Assembly (NCBI GenBank): GCA_940337035.1
Contig: CALNHX010005268.1
Location: 1 to 64,000, forward strand
Direction: 5' to 3'
DNA length: 64,000 bases
DNA from: Agriotes lineatus
Taxonomy: Eukaryota > Arthropoda > Insecta > Coleoptera > Elateridae
Part shown: in pieces, positions 33,432 through 44,890 of the stretch
Numbering within the stretch: the first letter of the stretch is position 1
Layout of the letters: every line of letters starts with the position of its first letter
The notes under the pieces: generated by a model
Seen by the model: the letters and a program-made list of their open reading frames with translations, nothing else
Told to the model about the DNA's origin: nothing
Database searches by the model: none
Program-made: the position numbers and the translations under genes

Positions 33432-34518
33432 CTTGTTGTCAATGGTTTTTATAGAATTTGTCCAATTGCATTGCCATATGAAAAAAAAATAACTATAGCA
33501 TAAATACCATAATTTGGATAGATGGTTTTGATAAAAGATAATATGCAAGATAAAACATTATTCATGCAAAAATACAATTTAGTTATGCTAATAGTTTGAA
33601 AAGACTTTTTCGTCTGAATATTACTTTTTTCCAGTTAATTGTGTATCATTGCTTTTAGTTTCTCTTCAGTTGTCTATAAATAAATGATCAATATATATGT
33701 CTATAAAAAGACAATTGCAATTATTAAGTAAGTAAGTAATTGAGCGCTAACTGCTACCTAGGCTCATCCAGTTCATACTTATGGTGACTTGCTATTTAGA
33801 TGTTTGCTTTGACTAAAGAGTTCACTTTATCACTTTCAAGAGTACAATCCAGAATTTTAGTTTAGTAGTTTTAGTTTTATGTAGCAAAGATAATTTTGTG
33901 GTAATCACAATAGCAATGAAAAGGATATTGATGTTTTCAAAAAGCTATTCAGTTAAAGCGTAACTGAGAAAAAATTAGAAAGTGATGTTTTAAAAAAAGG
34001 TACTTCATTATGTTGGGATAGGTAGTCTATACATTCTTGCATGTTGTTTATGAACCGAGAAATAATTTTTGATATACTACTTAGACATACAGCATTATAA
34101 CAGTATAAAAAAACAAACAATTACATTTATGCGAAGGGTAATCTATGCAAGATCATTATCTTCATATAGGTATAGATATTGACGATGGTTAGTTGGGGGG
34201 CCTGGCCCTCCCCAGCCAAAAGTCCTAGTTACGCCAATTGTCATTTCGCATACGTGCCAACAAAAATGTCTCCTCAACATAGCCTGCTGGGAGGAGGAAA
34301 CATTGTGAATTTATACGTAGGTATGTGTTGGAAAAAAATCATAAACGGGCAAAGATGTTATTCTTCTGTGTAATCCTCATCTGAACAAGAAGAAAATCTC
34401 AAAAAACGTTTTCTCTCTTATTGCAAGCACGATTTGTCAAACAGACTGTATAGAATTGGGACAAATTCATATTAACTACTCTACTCCTGGAAACAGAGAC
34501 TGGAAACAAGCATTATGA
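33432..34518. other. no gene; possible MITE end at 34185-34240
   Basis: AT-rich DNA. At 34185-34240 a G/C-rich stretch reads, on the minus strand, GGCGTAACTAGGACTTTTGG. This is reminiscent of the hAT end at 24508 and of common insect MITE ends. No partner end was found. Confidence 0.35.
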
Positions 34519-34520
34519 TA

Positions 34521-35387
34521 CGAGGGGTGTACAGTATTTGTTGTCCCTAGCATAGATGGCTTTGAAATATGTTGCCCCTAGTAACCGCACTTGTTTTGTT
34601 ATTTTATTGACAAACAAAGTGCCAAATTTGGTTAGTCGAGCTTTAATAATTTTCAAAGTTGTACAAGTTGAAAGTAGTGGTTGCACGAAGATTTTGGAAA
34701 ATGGAAAAACGTGAGCTTCATGCTGTCATCAAGTACCTACAAAAGAAAGGTTTAACACCTAAAGAAATTCATACAGATATGATTGGCATGCTTGGAGATT
34801 CTGCTCCTTCCTATCAAGTAGTAAAAAATTGGTCTCGAGCTTTCAAATGTGGCAGAACAACCCGCAAACATGCAAAAGGTACTGGTCGGCCGCATTCTGC
34901 GTGTACTCAAGAAAACATTCACAATGCCGAAGGAATTTTACTGGTAGATTTTTTGGAACGTGGCCACACAATCACTGGTCAATATTATGCAGCATTAGTT
35001 ACAAAACTTCGTGACTGCATTAAAGAAAAAAGAAGAGGAAAACTATCACTCGGAATTCTCTTTCATCAAGACAACGCCCCAGTTCATAAGAGCATTATTT
35101 CTATGAATGCAATTCATAACGCAGGCTTTGAAGTTATGGAGCATCCACCCTACTCCCCTGTGATTTTTATTTATTTCCAAAGCTAAAAGAGAGTCTTCAG
35201 GGAACAAAATTTGAGAGCGATGATGCTCTTATGACAGCAGTGCAGGACTTCTTCTGTGATCAAGCCTCCGAGTTTTTCAAGAAATGCTTGAACATAGGTG
35301 GAATAAGTGTCTTCACGTTTAAGAGGCTTATGTTGAAAAATAATGTTGTATTCTATCTTAGGGACAATAAATACTGTACATCCCTCG
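34521..35387 (+). mobile_element. internally deleted mariner element, 867 bp
   Basis: Terminal repeats CGAGGGGTGTACAGTATTTG and its inverse (CAAATAAATACTGTACATCCCTCG type) lie directly inside TA dinucleotides (34519-34520 and 35388-35389). The ends suit mariner. A complete mariner is about 1.3 kb, so several hundred bases are missing. The remaining coding sequence is listed separately. Confidence 0.85.
34659..35347 (+). pseudogene. mariner transposase, deleted and frameshifted
   Basis: The N-terminal part (to about residue 80) keeps the helix-turn-helix region typical of mariner-family transposases (AVIKYLQKKGLTPKEIH, SYQVVKNWSRAFKCGR). The central part is partly deleted around residue 90. 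The second catalytic aspartate is present (FHQDNAPVH). The frame is lost at HPPYSP, where the bases coding for the third aspartate block are deleted; the C-terminal part then continues in another frame to about 35347. It is inactive. Confidence 0.85.
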
Positions 35388-35389
35388 TA

Positions 35390-36984
35390 GGTCCGAAACT
35401 CGCCTCGTAATAAGGCAGTCGATAGGTTTTTCGAAATCCGTTTTCATATACAGTTCGGTAACACGAATATTTTCGACAACTTAATATGAACAGTTCTCCT
35501 CTGCTAATTTATTACTTCTAATCTTCCATGCTCCTTTTTATAAATATAATTGCAACAAATGAACTCACATTATCATCCTCCACAAATGAGTAAATCTAAT
35601 CAAACTATTTTTCGTATTTTCATAAATTGCTTTGGTAGTTACGTATTTTTTTTACTATTTCATCGTTTAAAAATTACATACATTTATTAAGCTACTACTA
35701 ATCTAAGGAGATTTTATGTAGTCTAGATAAATGATTAAATTATGTATTTAAACTTTATATTAAGCTTTTCATGTCAAGAGCGTGGGAACTGTTCTTTGTA
35801 AAATAATTTTATTTTTAGGTTAAATATATTGTAAAAGTCATGTATTGTCTACCTTATCTTGCACTTGGTATTAAATATGACACAAGAACAATACATATCA
35901 AACGTAAGAAACAACAAAATAACCCATTAAACAAACATAACCTGAAAATTCTGTCAACACCAATCCATATAATTCTGGGATTTTTATGGAGATTCATTCA
36001 ACTTAGCTCAAAATAACACTACTTTTACTTATAGACAAATAATTAATATATACCGTTTATAAAACCAAAACAATTAATTGATCGACAATGTTAGCGTCGA
36101 GCTACTAACTGAAACTTAGTAACCCTGATTTCAGCACGCCGTTGTTACTGTTAGCAAATATTAAACATCGATACTAAGCTTGTTTTATGTTAACCTTGGC
36201 TTAACTAGAAGTTAAGACCAGCACGAAAGCTCGTCCAATTAAACTGTCCGCAGTCCGATCAAAATATTTACTTTATAGTAGATGTTCAACAATGATCACG
36301 TATGTTTATGTCTGCTTACATCTTTTGCACACATAAATACAAACGTAGTCTTCGGGTGCTGAACTGCGAAACTAAAACAAAGTGTGGGCAACTGACGCAG
36401 ATTGGCGAGTTTCCCACAGGTTGCCAAAAGGTAGGAATAGCAGGATGCAGTAAATCCGGTAATCCTCAGGTTAAAGAACTAAAGCGATTGATTTATAATA
36501 GAGAGGGCTGCTTACGCAACTGTCAGTCAGCCTTATGAACAGTAGCTTTGGCACGTTTTAAATTTTCCTACGAAACGACTAGAACGCCGTAATCCCTACT
36601 TTAGTGGTTTAGACGTACGTTTTAATATATAGTTTATGCTTTATGGCCTACTGTGATTTATTGTAGGGATACAAAGTTGCACAAGCATGGGGTAAATTTG
36701 TAAAAATCTGATTGACAGGTAATTGTTCCGGAGACAAGTGCTACGAAGGATTTAACTTTTCTGTCTTACAAAAGTGCTTTCTAAACATGATAATGCTAAA
36801 GTACTTTCTAGAGAACTGAAAGAATAACATTACTTAATCGTTTGGGTCGGTGTTTAACACGTTGAAATACAACTGTTAACCGGTTAAACGTAGGTAACCA
36901 TTTTGTAGTTAAACTAAGTGTTAAATTAAAAGTGAAAAAACTCGTTCGTATTAGATAATTACGAGGGTAGCAACATACATTTCT
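35390..36984. other. no recognised feature
   Basis: AT-rich DNA without a supportable gene. A 78-codon plus-strand frame at 36302 has no family resemblance. Confidence 0.4.
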
Positions 36985-37290
36985 GCAATCTAATAAAACA
37001 AGGGCTTGTAGCCAAAAATAATTTTTATTAGTTTTTAAATATATCCGCTCTTCAACTCGATACATTTACGCTTCCGATAAAACCCATTTTCAAAACATAA
37101 ATTCCACTCTTCTTGAGTCACCTAAGAAACAAGGTTTTTGAAGCTTTTCACAGCACCCTCGAAAGTTCTAAATGGCACACCACGCATTTTATTCTTTAGT
37201 CCAGACAATAGAAAGTAATCGGAATGTGCTAGGGCGGGACGATTGTATGGAGGATGACTTGCATTTTTAGCCAGGAAGCTCTAAAAATTA
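36985..37290 (-). pseudogene. mariner transposase C-terminal fragment, second family
   Basis: On the minus strand the sequence keeps NASHPPYNRPALAHSDYF, a changed form of the third catalytic block, then LKNKMRGVPFRTFEGAV and, after an in-frame stop, TQEEWNLCFENGFYRK near the C terminus. It differs from both mariner copies above. Only the last third of the gene remains, and the 5' side ends at about 37290. Confidence 0.7.
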
Positions 37291-38139
37291 TTTTATCTAC
37301 GACCACTACTAAAAGTATCCATTTTAGCGCTAGTTTGTTTCACTAAAAGTGACGTTTTATAGTTTACCGTGGTTAAAGAAATCAGCTGTCTATTTTTAGC
37401 CCATGTGCGAAAAGTGAAGTGAGGTTATAAAACTACAATTTCGAACTGGAAGTGAAGTTGTAAAGTTATTCTAGTTGCTTCTTGCGTTACAGGTAAAGTG
37501 TTTGTGAAATAATTAAAGCGTTATGTAATGAATACAGTCAGATGTGGAGTAATTACATTTCGTAACTGACCTTGACAGTACTGGCATTCGGCTTCGTTTA
37601 ATAATTTTCATGTCTCGTGCATAAACGTCGACTTTTAGCACTTGTTGCATAAATAGCTGTTTTATGTGCGGTATGACTTGAAGCATTGTTACGGTTCAGA
37701 ACGATCTCACTCCTTAGGCGCCGTAAACGAGTTTTTTTAAAAAACGTTTGGCAGGCATACTGTTATATACCATTCTGCGGTAACCGTACTTTTATTTTCA
37801 AGCACAACAGTTGTGATAGGTTCTAAATTTCAAAATAAGCAAGCATTTTCTTATCAACACTTCGAGATCGCTTCACTTTCTGTTGGAAACACCCATTGTG
37901 CAGGCTGCCAATTAGATTCAGGTTCAAATCAATATATCCAGCTTTAGTTACAGGTTATGATGTCGTAAACTGCTTCAAACCTATCTTCATCATGTTTCTT
38001 AAGAGCATCCTTGCACCAATCCACACGCTGTTGTTTTTGTGCTTCTTTTAAACTGTGTGATATCTACTGACAACACTTTTCTTACACCCAAATGATTATG
38101 TAAAACTATGTTTATTGCAGTCATGCCATTGGTCAATGT
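37291..38139. other. no recognised feature
   Basis: AT-rich interval without coding or repeat signal that I can support. Confidence 0.4.
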
Positions 38140-38790
38140 GCTTCTAATAACTTTTTATGTGCATTATGGGAACATAGTATCAACGATAAGTCAAGGAGAT
38201 CCCTTAACTCCCCTTCCCTTTAATCTGATAATAAATGAAATAATTCAAGACATAAACACTTAGGTGCTTAAAAACTAGGAGACAAGAACATCAACGTAAT
38301 CTGTTATACAGACGGTATTGCCCTCGTAGCCGAAAACGAGGTAAAGGCTACTTTTTAAGCTTAGTCGATTATGTGAGAAGTATAATTTGCCGATACCACC
38401 ACAAACACTAAATGCCTCATAAGCTTTAAAAAATCACTACGGTGCAAACTACAATGATACTATCAAGTAAGTAGTTAAACTTGTGATGACATTTATGTAC
38501 CTGAGCATCCTGTGCTTTATATTAACATATACGGCTGAAACGAGAAGGAACACCTCCAAAATAAAACAAAGTATGGAAATACGAAAGACCATAGAGCAGG
38601 TCGTTCTCAAATTATAAAGCGTATCGTAGCCACTTCTCCCTTAGATGGGTCTTACAAAATTATGGAAGACACGAAAATAAAAACGCTGCAAAAAACAGTA
38701 AACAAGACGTTATGGATAGAGTGAGAAACAAAGAAATCCGCGAACAATGCCACACAGAAGATTGAAAACGTAAAACAAATCGTTGTTGCT
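38140..38790 (+). pseudogene. decayed RTE/CFDP2-type LINE reverse transcriptase fragment
   Basis: Broken plus-strand frames retain SQGDPLTPLPFNLIINEII (the block before the catalytic motif), then a damaged YADD region read in another frame, then ILTYGAETRR-like and C-terminal pieces. Numerous stops and frameshifts show great age. It fits the same LINE type as 23815-24113. Confidence 0.65.
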
Positions 38791-39177
38791 ATGATGTAAT
38801 GGTTGCTATGGTGCAAAGTACTACATTACTAAACGATTTTACATGTAGGAATGAAGTACATTACCATATGAAATGGGATAAAATTCTATTTTATGCATCT
38901 GAAAAGAATAATCAAAGCTACAACTTTAACCATAAGAATTGAATAAATAAATTGATTCCTTCCAAATCAGTACTAGTGCAATTTCGAACACAATAGTTGA
39001 CAACCGTTTTGGCTATTGGTTCTACGCCTCTGATAGGTTTAACATTAATGTCAAAATATCAGCTGCCAACATGATAAAAGGATAGTTACTAAACCTTCGT
39101 GTCCTTCCTTTAATTAAAGATTAAATGACATATGACATCTAGGTTCTCTAACGTCACCCAGTCTGCCTTTTCTACTT

Positions 39178-39379
39178 TTTTTTAGTGGAGAGTGAACTAG
39201 GTTCAAGCGCAGTACGGCTTCAATAGGCCTATTGTACTACCTCCCTCCAGGTCATGTGTGTAGTCTTGTTACTCTACCACCAGCCGGAAAAAGTTCCGCC
39301 TGTCCATGGATTCGAACGACAGACTTGCTTATTGCAAGCCTGACACCCTATCCACGGCGGCACCAAGGTGGTTGGCGTC
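39178..39379 (-). mobile_element. tRNA-derived SINE
   Basis: Read on the minus strand, the right end carries a tRNA-like head with A box-like GTGGATAGGGTG and B box GTTCGAATCC, and an anticodon arm-like GCTTGCAATAAGCAAG. The left end finishes in an A8 tail (T-run 39176-39183 on plus). A 7-bp TCTACTT repeat flanks it (39171-39177 and 39380-39386), partly merged with the tail. It has no coding capacity. Confidence 0.65.
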
Positions 39380-39436
39380 TCTACTTATTTTTATTCTGTC
39401 CGTGTGCCCGTGCATTAGTATACTCGAAATCTAAAT

Positions 39437-39628
39437 TTTAGAATTCAGAGCAGGCCCTGATTTGAAATTAACTTAATGGTGTATCTTATCGTACTTGCTA
39501 AAAGTTACTTAAGTCAATATGCCAAATTAAAATATTTGGCACAAATTATCATAGCTATTTGAAATTACATAATGGAAAGAGGTAAAAACATATCCGTAAA
39601 GAATCAGGCTGGACAGAAAGCAAATCGC
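39437..39628 (+). mobile_element. DDE transposon copy A, left part (split by LINE)
   Basis: From AGAATTCAGAGCAGGCCCTG onward this segment matches copy B at 56477 and following. Copy A is interrupted by the Jockey-type LINE at 39629 and resumes at 43841. The last 14 bases (39615-39628) are the LINE's target duplication. Confidence 0.75.
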
Positions 39629-39788
39629 GGAGTCGAGTACGAGCGGTGAATCGGTGCGGACGCCTTGCATGCGCTCCGATAACAGTGCGATACGCTTGAC
39701 CTTAACGCTTATCATAGCAAGCAGTAAGTTATCTTAAATTACTTATTCCTCTTAAAAATTATTAACAATTGCCAACCATGACTTAAAA

Positions 39789-40943
39789 ATGGATTATCAA
39801 TTGCAAAATAAACGCAAATGTGACAAACTATCACCGCCCATCAACGAGGTGCAGAAACGGTACGCATGGACCACCCAAGATCTTTTAACAAACAACAGAT
39901 ACTATCTACCACCACAGCTGGAAACAGCCGTAGCACCCACAATTTCTTCGGATAACGATCTCCCGCAAGAAAAACAGTCACAAGATAAGCAATCACAAGA
40001 AAAACAATCACAAGAAAACCAATCAAACACAGAACAAGTTAAAGTACCACCAATATATCTGCATAATGCAGTTAACCATAAAGCCTTGATCGAAGACATA
40101 CAAAAACTTTCTACCGGACCATTCACCACATCTTACAATACAACTACACTCCGTATTAACTTGTCAAAAAACGAAGACTATCGAAAACTAACACAATACT
40201 TCACCACAAACGGGATACAGTACCATACTTACCAAAACCCAAATGACAAACCGATATCAGTGGTTATCAAGAATGTTCCACTTTCCCTCACCGACCAGGA
40301 AATAAAGGAAGAACTAACTAAATCCCTGCCAATAATAAAAGTAACCCGATTATATACTAAAGACAAAAAACCACTGCCAGTTTGCGCAGTAGATTTAACA
40401 AAAAATGAACAAGCTAAACGCATTTACTCGTTAACTTCAATGTACCACTCAATCGTAACAGTAGAAGCCAGAAGAAAAACAAAAAACATACCACAATGCC
40501 ACCGCTGTCAGCAATATGGGCATACAAAAAACTACTGCTCATTGAAACCAGCATGCGTTAAATGTGCAGGCAGCCACCTACACACCGAATGTAAAAAGAA
40601 ATCTAATGATCCACCAATATGCGCAAACTGCGGAGGAAACCACAGTGCAAACTATCGTGGATGCCCACGCCACATTGAGCTATTAAAGCAACGAACTAGA
40701 ACCCAACCGACTACAACCAGAGCTCCCCATAATAGGTACGCCCACGTAAACAACACCCAGACATTTGCAGACAAACTCAAGAGCGGATTAAACTCAACTA
40801 ACAATACAACTACTACAGCCAACGGATTAACAATACCCGATAACATCACACAACTTATCCTAGACCTAATAACACCTTATTTAAGTCAAATAAAATCCTT
40901 TATCACAAATACTCTGTTACCGCTACTTCTCAATGAACCATAA
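39789..40943 (+). CDS. LINE ORF1, nucleic-acid-binding Gag-like protein
   Basis: A 384-residue protein of the kind that coats LINE RNA and forms the ribonucleoprotein. Residues about 55-80 hold a repeated QEKQSQ motif. The middle (about 120-230) resembles the domain preceding the zinc knuckles in Jockey ORF1 proteins. Three cysteine-histidine knuckles follow: CHRCQQYGHTKNYC, CVKCAGSHLHTEC and CANCGGNHSANYRGC. The C terminus is threonine/asparagine-rich. Its stop overlaps the ORF2 start by 11 bases, which suits translation by reinitiation. No stop or frameshift is present. Confidence 0.9.
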   Translation: MDYQLQNKRKCDKLSPPINEVQKRYAWTTQDLLTNNRYYLPPQLETAVAPTISSDNDLPQEKQSQDKQSQEKQSQENQSNTEQVKVPPIYLHNAVNHKALIEDIQKLSTGPFTTSYNTTTLRINLSKNEDYRKLTQYFTTNGIQYHTYQNPNDKPISVVIKNVPLSLTDQEIKEELTKSLPIIKVTRLYTKDKKPLPVCAVDLTKNEQAKRIYSLTSMYHSIVTVEARRKTKNIPQCHRCQQYGHTKNYCSLKPACVKCAGSHLHTECKKKSNDPPICANCGGNHSANYRGCPRHIELLKQRTRTQPTTTRAPHNRYAHVNNTQTFADKLKSGLNSTNNTTTTANGLTIPDNITQLILDLITPYLSQIKSFITNTLLPLLLNEP

Positions 40944-43656
40944 ACCTAGAAAAGCTATACAAAACTTAACCATCCTCAACTGGAACGCGAACGGAATCAA
41001 CAACCAACGTTCATTATTCATAGCCTTCTTAGCCCGATACAACGTAGACATTGTCTGCATAACAGAGACCCACCTAGACGACGCCATCAAATTTAAAATT
41101 CCAGGATATCACACCTATCGTAATGATCGGATATCTGCAGTAGCCGCAGGAGGAGTGGCGATTCTTATAAAAACAAAATTCGAACACACACGACTTCCAG
41201 AAATTAACAATCTAAAAATTGAAACAACAATGATAAAGGTTACACTAGATGACCAGAGCCAAATCACAATAATAAGTGCTTACAGGCAACCAAACAAAAA
41301 GCTAATCGAAGAAGATATTAAAAAAATCTTCGATACTACTGGACCACTACTAGTCATAGGCGATATAAACTCTAAAAACACCTTATGGGGCTGCAGAGCT
41401 ACGAACCCAGAGGGAATAAAACTCGAAAAGTTTGCAACAAATAATGCATTCCAAATCTTAACTCCCGATGAATACACTTATTACCCTTACCGATCCGATC
41501 ACCAGCCAGATATTCTCGATATCGTTCTCCAAAAAAATTTTAATAAACCAGTGTTTCAAAATGTCATAACCGAACTCAACTCCGATCATCTTCCAGTACT
41601 TGTATCTTCTGCAAATACCTTAACTGTCAAACAACCCAACCCAAAGCTTATCAACGGGAAAATGGACTGGAACCAATTCAAAAATTTCTTAGACAACAAT
41701 TTGCATTATTCTAAAAGCCTCCACACCACCGAGGACATAGATTCGATGATAAACCACATTACCACATCGATACAAAGCAGTACAAAATTGGCCTGCGAAC
41801 CGCAAAAAAGGATTATTCCGAGGAAGCACAATTATCCCCCGAGATACATAATTGAACTAATCAAAACCAAAAGCCAAATTCGACGTGAATGGCAGAGAAC
41901 CAAGAACCCCTTAACCAAAAATCGCCTGAACAATATTACACACCTAATCAAAAGGGAATTAGACAACGTAAGAATAAATACTTATAAACAACAGATAGCA
42001 GATCTTAGTCCAGGAGACATAGGGTTGTGGAGAACAACAAGAAACATATTACACCATAGAGAAGAAATTCCCACATTAACTACAGAACCCGATAATGAAA
42101 AGTATAGTTCTGACGCCGAAAAAGCTGCTGCTTTTGCTTCTCACCTCGAAAAGACCTTCACTCCGGCAATCACTTGCACACCAACACATTTTATGCAAGT
42201 AATTAATTACATTGAAAGAAACCTACCTATACCGGATCGCGTAAAACCAACCTCACCCAGTGAACTTAAAAGTATAATAGATAAACTACCCAAAAATAAA
42301 TCTCCCGGCCATGACCTCATCACAAACACCATCCTCCAACACTTAACAGATAAAGCACTTGCTTACTTAAGTACCATTTGTAATGCTTGTTTGAGACAGG
42401 GTTATTTTCCACAATCATGGAAGCATGCACAGATAGTCATGTTCGCAAAACCAGGAAAAGACAAGGAAAAAGTAAACAACTACAGACCGATAAGTCTGCT
42501 TACTTCACTATCCAAATTATTAGAAAAGGTCATACATAAACGCTTGATTAATACTATCGAAAACCTCAGCATATTACCCACCTTTCAATTCGGCTTTAGA
42601 AAAGGTCACTCAACCTGTCATCAACTACAGCGAATTAGTGAACTTATCGAACGGGGCTTCAAAAGCAAACAGTATATCACAGGAATCTTTTTAGATATAG
42701 CACAAGCTTTCGACAAAGTGTGGATCGAAGGTCTCAAAAAGAAGCTCCTAGACATTGACATGCCTAATAACCTTAAAGCCATCATCTTCTCCTTCCTGGA
42801 AAATCGAACCTTTGCAGTTAGGGTTAACTCAACATTGTCTGAAACTAAAAACATTCGTGCTGGCGTCCCGCAGGGCAGCCTACTGGGACCAATCCTATTC
42901 AACATATACACTTCAGATATACCTGAAATTGCAGCAACGCTGGCAACATTTGCCGATGACACGGCCATTTTTACTCAAGCGGCCAAACTAGAAAATGCAG
43001 TGATAGCATTACAACATGCAACAAACAGCCTTTTCTCCTGGTTCAAACAATGGAATATGCAAATCAACGCTGACAAATGTCAAGCCAAAATATTTACCCT
43101 GCGAAGAATTAAAAACCCCCCTAATGTTTATATCAACAATAGTATAATACCTTGGAACCCAAATGACTCTGCTGTGAAATACTTAGGAGTTCACCTCGAT
43201 ACTCGATTAAGTTGGAAATACCATATTAATCACAAATTAACGCAATGCTATATTAGGCTAAGACAATTGTATCCCTTGATAAATAGAAATTCAACACTGA
43301 AAATTGAATGTGCGGTACTATTGTACAAAAGCCTGCTACGACCTCTGGCACTATATGCATCTCCCGTGTGGTGTAATACTTCCAAAAGCAACATACAAAA
43401 ACTGCAAAGATTCCAAAACAAGGTGCTGAGAAGCGCAGTTAACGCACCATGGTACATTCGAAACACTCAGCTACATCAAGAACTAGGCGTATTATACGTG
43501 GAAGAGTTTATTAAAAAATGTGCTAACAACTTTATTATTAACTCAAGTGCGTGTAGTGGTGCGGTGCACTATGAACTATTTCAAACAAATATTCACACTA
43601 GACTGAAACGCAGATTACCGCAAGATATCATTCAACCTAATCACGAACAAAATTAA
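40933..43656 (+). CDS. LINE ORF2, endonuclease and reverse transcriptase
   Basis: A 907-residue intact pol protein. The N-terminal apurinic-type endonuclease has NWNANGI, ITETHLD, GDINSKNTLWG and SDHLPV motifs. The reverse transcriptase (about residues 440-760) has KSPGHDLIT, YRPISLL, FGFRKGHST, LDIAQAFDKVW, AGVPQGSLLGP and the catalytic FADDTAIF. It nicks the target and copies its own RNA there. Length and domain order are those of the Jockey clade. The ATG lies inside the end of ORF1. All catalytic residues that I can check are present. Confidence 0.93.
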   Translation: MNHKPRKAIQNLTILNWNANGINNQRSLFIAFLARYNVDIVCITETHLDDAIKFKIPGYHTYRNDRISAVAAGGVAILIKTKFEHTRLPEINNLKIETTMIKVTLDDQSQITIISAYRQPNKKLIEEDIKKIFDTTGPLLVIGDINSKNTLWGCRATNPEGIKLEKFATNNAFQILTPDEYTYYPYRSDHQPDILDIVLQKNFNKPVFQNVITELNSDHLPVLVSSANTLTVKQPNPKLINGKMDWNQFKNFLDNNLHYSKSLHTTEDIDSMINHITTSIQSSTKLACEPQKRIIPRKHNYPPRYIIELIKTKSQIRREWQRTKNPLTKNRLNNITHLIKRELDNVRINTYKQQIADLSPGDIGLWRTTRNILHHREEIPTLTTEPDNEKYSSDAEKAAAFASHLEKTFTPAITCTPTHFMQVINYIERNLPIPDRVKPTSPSELKSIIDKLPKNKSPGHDLITNTILQHLTDKALAYLSTICNACLRQGYFPQSWKHAQIVMFAKPGKDKEKVNNYRPISLLTSLSKLLEKVIHKRLINTIENLSILPTFQFGFRKGHSTCHQLQRISELIERGFKSKQYITGIFLDIAQAFDKVWIEGLKKKLLDIDMPNNLKAIIFSFLENRTFAVRVNSTLSETKNIRAGVPQGSLLGPILFNIYTSDIPEIAATLATFADDTAIFTQAAKLENAVIALQHATNSLFSWFKQWNMQINADKCQAKIFTLRRIKNPPNVYINNSIIPWNPNDSAVKYLGVHLDTRLSWKYHINHKLTQCYIRLRQLYPLINRNSTLKIECAVLLYKSLLRPLALYASPVWCNTSKSNIQKLQRFQNKVLRSAVNAPWYIRNTQLHQELGVLYVEEFIKKCANNFIINSSACSGAVHYELFQTNIHTRLKRRLPQDIIQPNHEQN

Positions 43657-43840
43657 ATCACTATTCTTGTTATTGTTACTCATTATTGTTAATCGTTACT
43701 GTTTTTACATACCCATGAGACTGCTAATTAGTCTCATTCCATTATAATTTAGTTACTGTAATCAAATTTATCAATGCTATGTATAACAAACTGTCATTTG
43801 TTGATCTGGCAACAAACTATATTTAAAAAAAAAAAAAAAA

Positions 43841-44160
43841 GAAAGCAAATCGCACTTATGCAACATGATTACAGACGGTTTCTCCCTAAGTACTTATGTT
43901 TTACCAAATACATTAATATGCCTGAAGATGTAGAACAACATTTTTAGGTGTTCTACATAACAATTTGAAAAGTTGTTACTATCTACGAAAAAGATAATGC
44001 CGTTTAAAATAGCAAAACTTCAAAGCAGGAAACAACCATCAGAATATATGCTGTATTACAGCTTTAGGGAGGATCTGGTGAAAAATTTGGCATTTCCGCA
44101 AAAAGGGAAAGTATTTTAATTTGCAGGATGTATTAAAATTAGCACGAGAATAATAAATAT
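43841..44160 (+). mobile_element. DDE transposon copy A, right part
   Basis: After the LINE tail the sequence again matches copy B (56720-56970), for instance TTTTTAGGTGTTCTACATAACAATTT and the TACAGCTTTAGGGAGGAT block. Homology fades by about 44160, so copy A lacks the transposase region that copy B retains. Confidence 0.7.
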
Positions 44161-44730
44161 TGAATTATAACCTGCTTATCTGACTTTGACAATTAGTATT
44201 AATCTATAATTTTGACTTTAGTACTTTTTAAGGCTGGCGTTTTAAGTAAGAAACCACCCACAATTGTTCCTCTCTTTTTATTGCACTGCGGAGTGCTGCT
44301 ATCTAGATTAATATACGAGTAGACGAACTCGAATTTTCCAATGTAAAAATGTCTACCTGAGCTAGTCAACTTATAGAAGGGTTTGTTTCTCTGCTGAGCA
44401 GGTGTGATCTAAGTAGGTGTGGGTCAAAAACTCAGACAGATGTTTTTACCGGTGAAGATAATTTTAAGTAAAAAAAGCTTCTTGGCCTTTCAGTCACTAT
44501 AATTAAACAGAAAATCTGTGAAATTGCAGGTATACAGAGAACAAACAGGAACAAAATGCTATTTAACTGATCCTAGTCAAATGTTAACTCTGTAATACAT
44601 TAAGCAAAAAAGTACATATTACATAACAAAAAATTCATCTGTTACAGTATTATTTGTAATAATAATATATATATATTTGTAATAACTGTACGTAAAGACA
44701 TAAAATACAATTCAATTTTTAAATACAGTT
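44161..44730. other. no recognised feature
   Basis: AT-rich DNA between the transposon remnant and the tRNA-like sequence. Nothing supportable. Confidence 0.4.
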
Positions 44731-44801
44731 ACCGGTAGCGGGAATTGAATACGGGCTTGCTGAGCGAGAATTAGGTATCCTAGCCATTACACCATACCGG
44801 G
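44731..44801 (-). tRNA. tRNA-Glu(CUC)-like sequence, probably a pseudogene
   Basis: Read on the minus strand, the 71 nt have an acceptor stem matching at six of seven pairs, A box TGGTGTAATGG and B box TATTCAATTCC (weakened from GGTTCGA). The anticodon loop TTCTCGC has anticodon CTC. The anticodon stem pairs poorly (CCTAA against TCAGC). No T4 terminator follows closely. Overall sequence is close to animal tRNA-Glu. It may be a decayed tRNA gene or a SINE head. Confidence 0.55.
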
Positions 44802-44890
44802 TTGCAGTTTCTCCTCTTCAACCAGCTGTATACTACGCAGATGCATGATATTTAAAACAAAATGAACTTATTTTAATGGCTGAATTTTTA

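Larger units (their letters stand above)
39629..43840 (+). mobile_element. full-length Jockey-type LINE, 4.2 kb
   Basis: The element is bounded by a target duplication of about 14 bp (AGAAAGCAAATCGC at 39615-39628, GAAAGCAAATCGC at 43841-43853) and ends in an A16 tail. It has a 160-bp 5' leader, two overlapping ORFs and a 168-bp 3' UTR. The leader contains GGACG about 30 bases from the 5' end, where Jockey elements use a downstream promoter element. Both ORFs are open, so this copy is young and may be transposition-competent. It inserted into an older DDE transposon. Confidence 0.9.

Noticed and set aside
44731..44801. Calling the tRNA-Glu-like sequence a functional gene
   Set aside because: Poor anticodon stem, weakened B box and no close T-run terminator.
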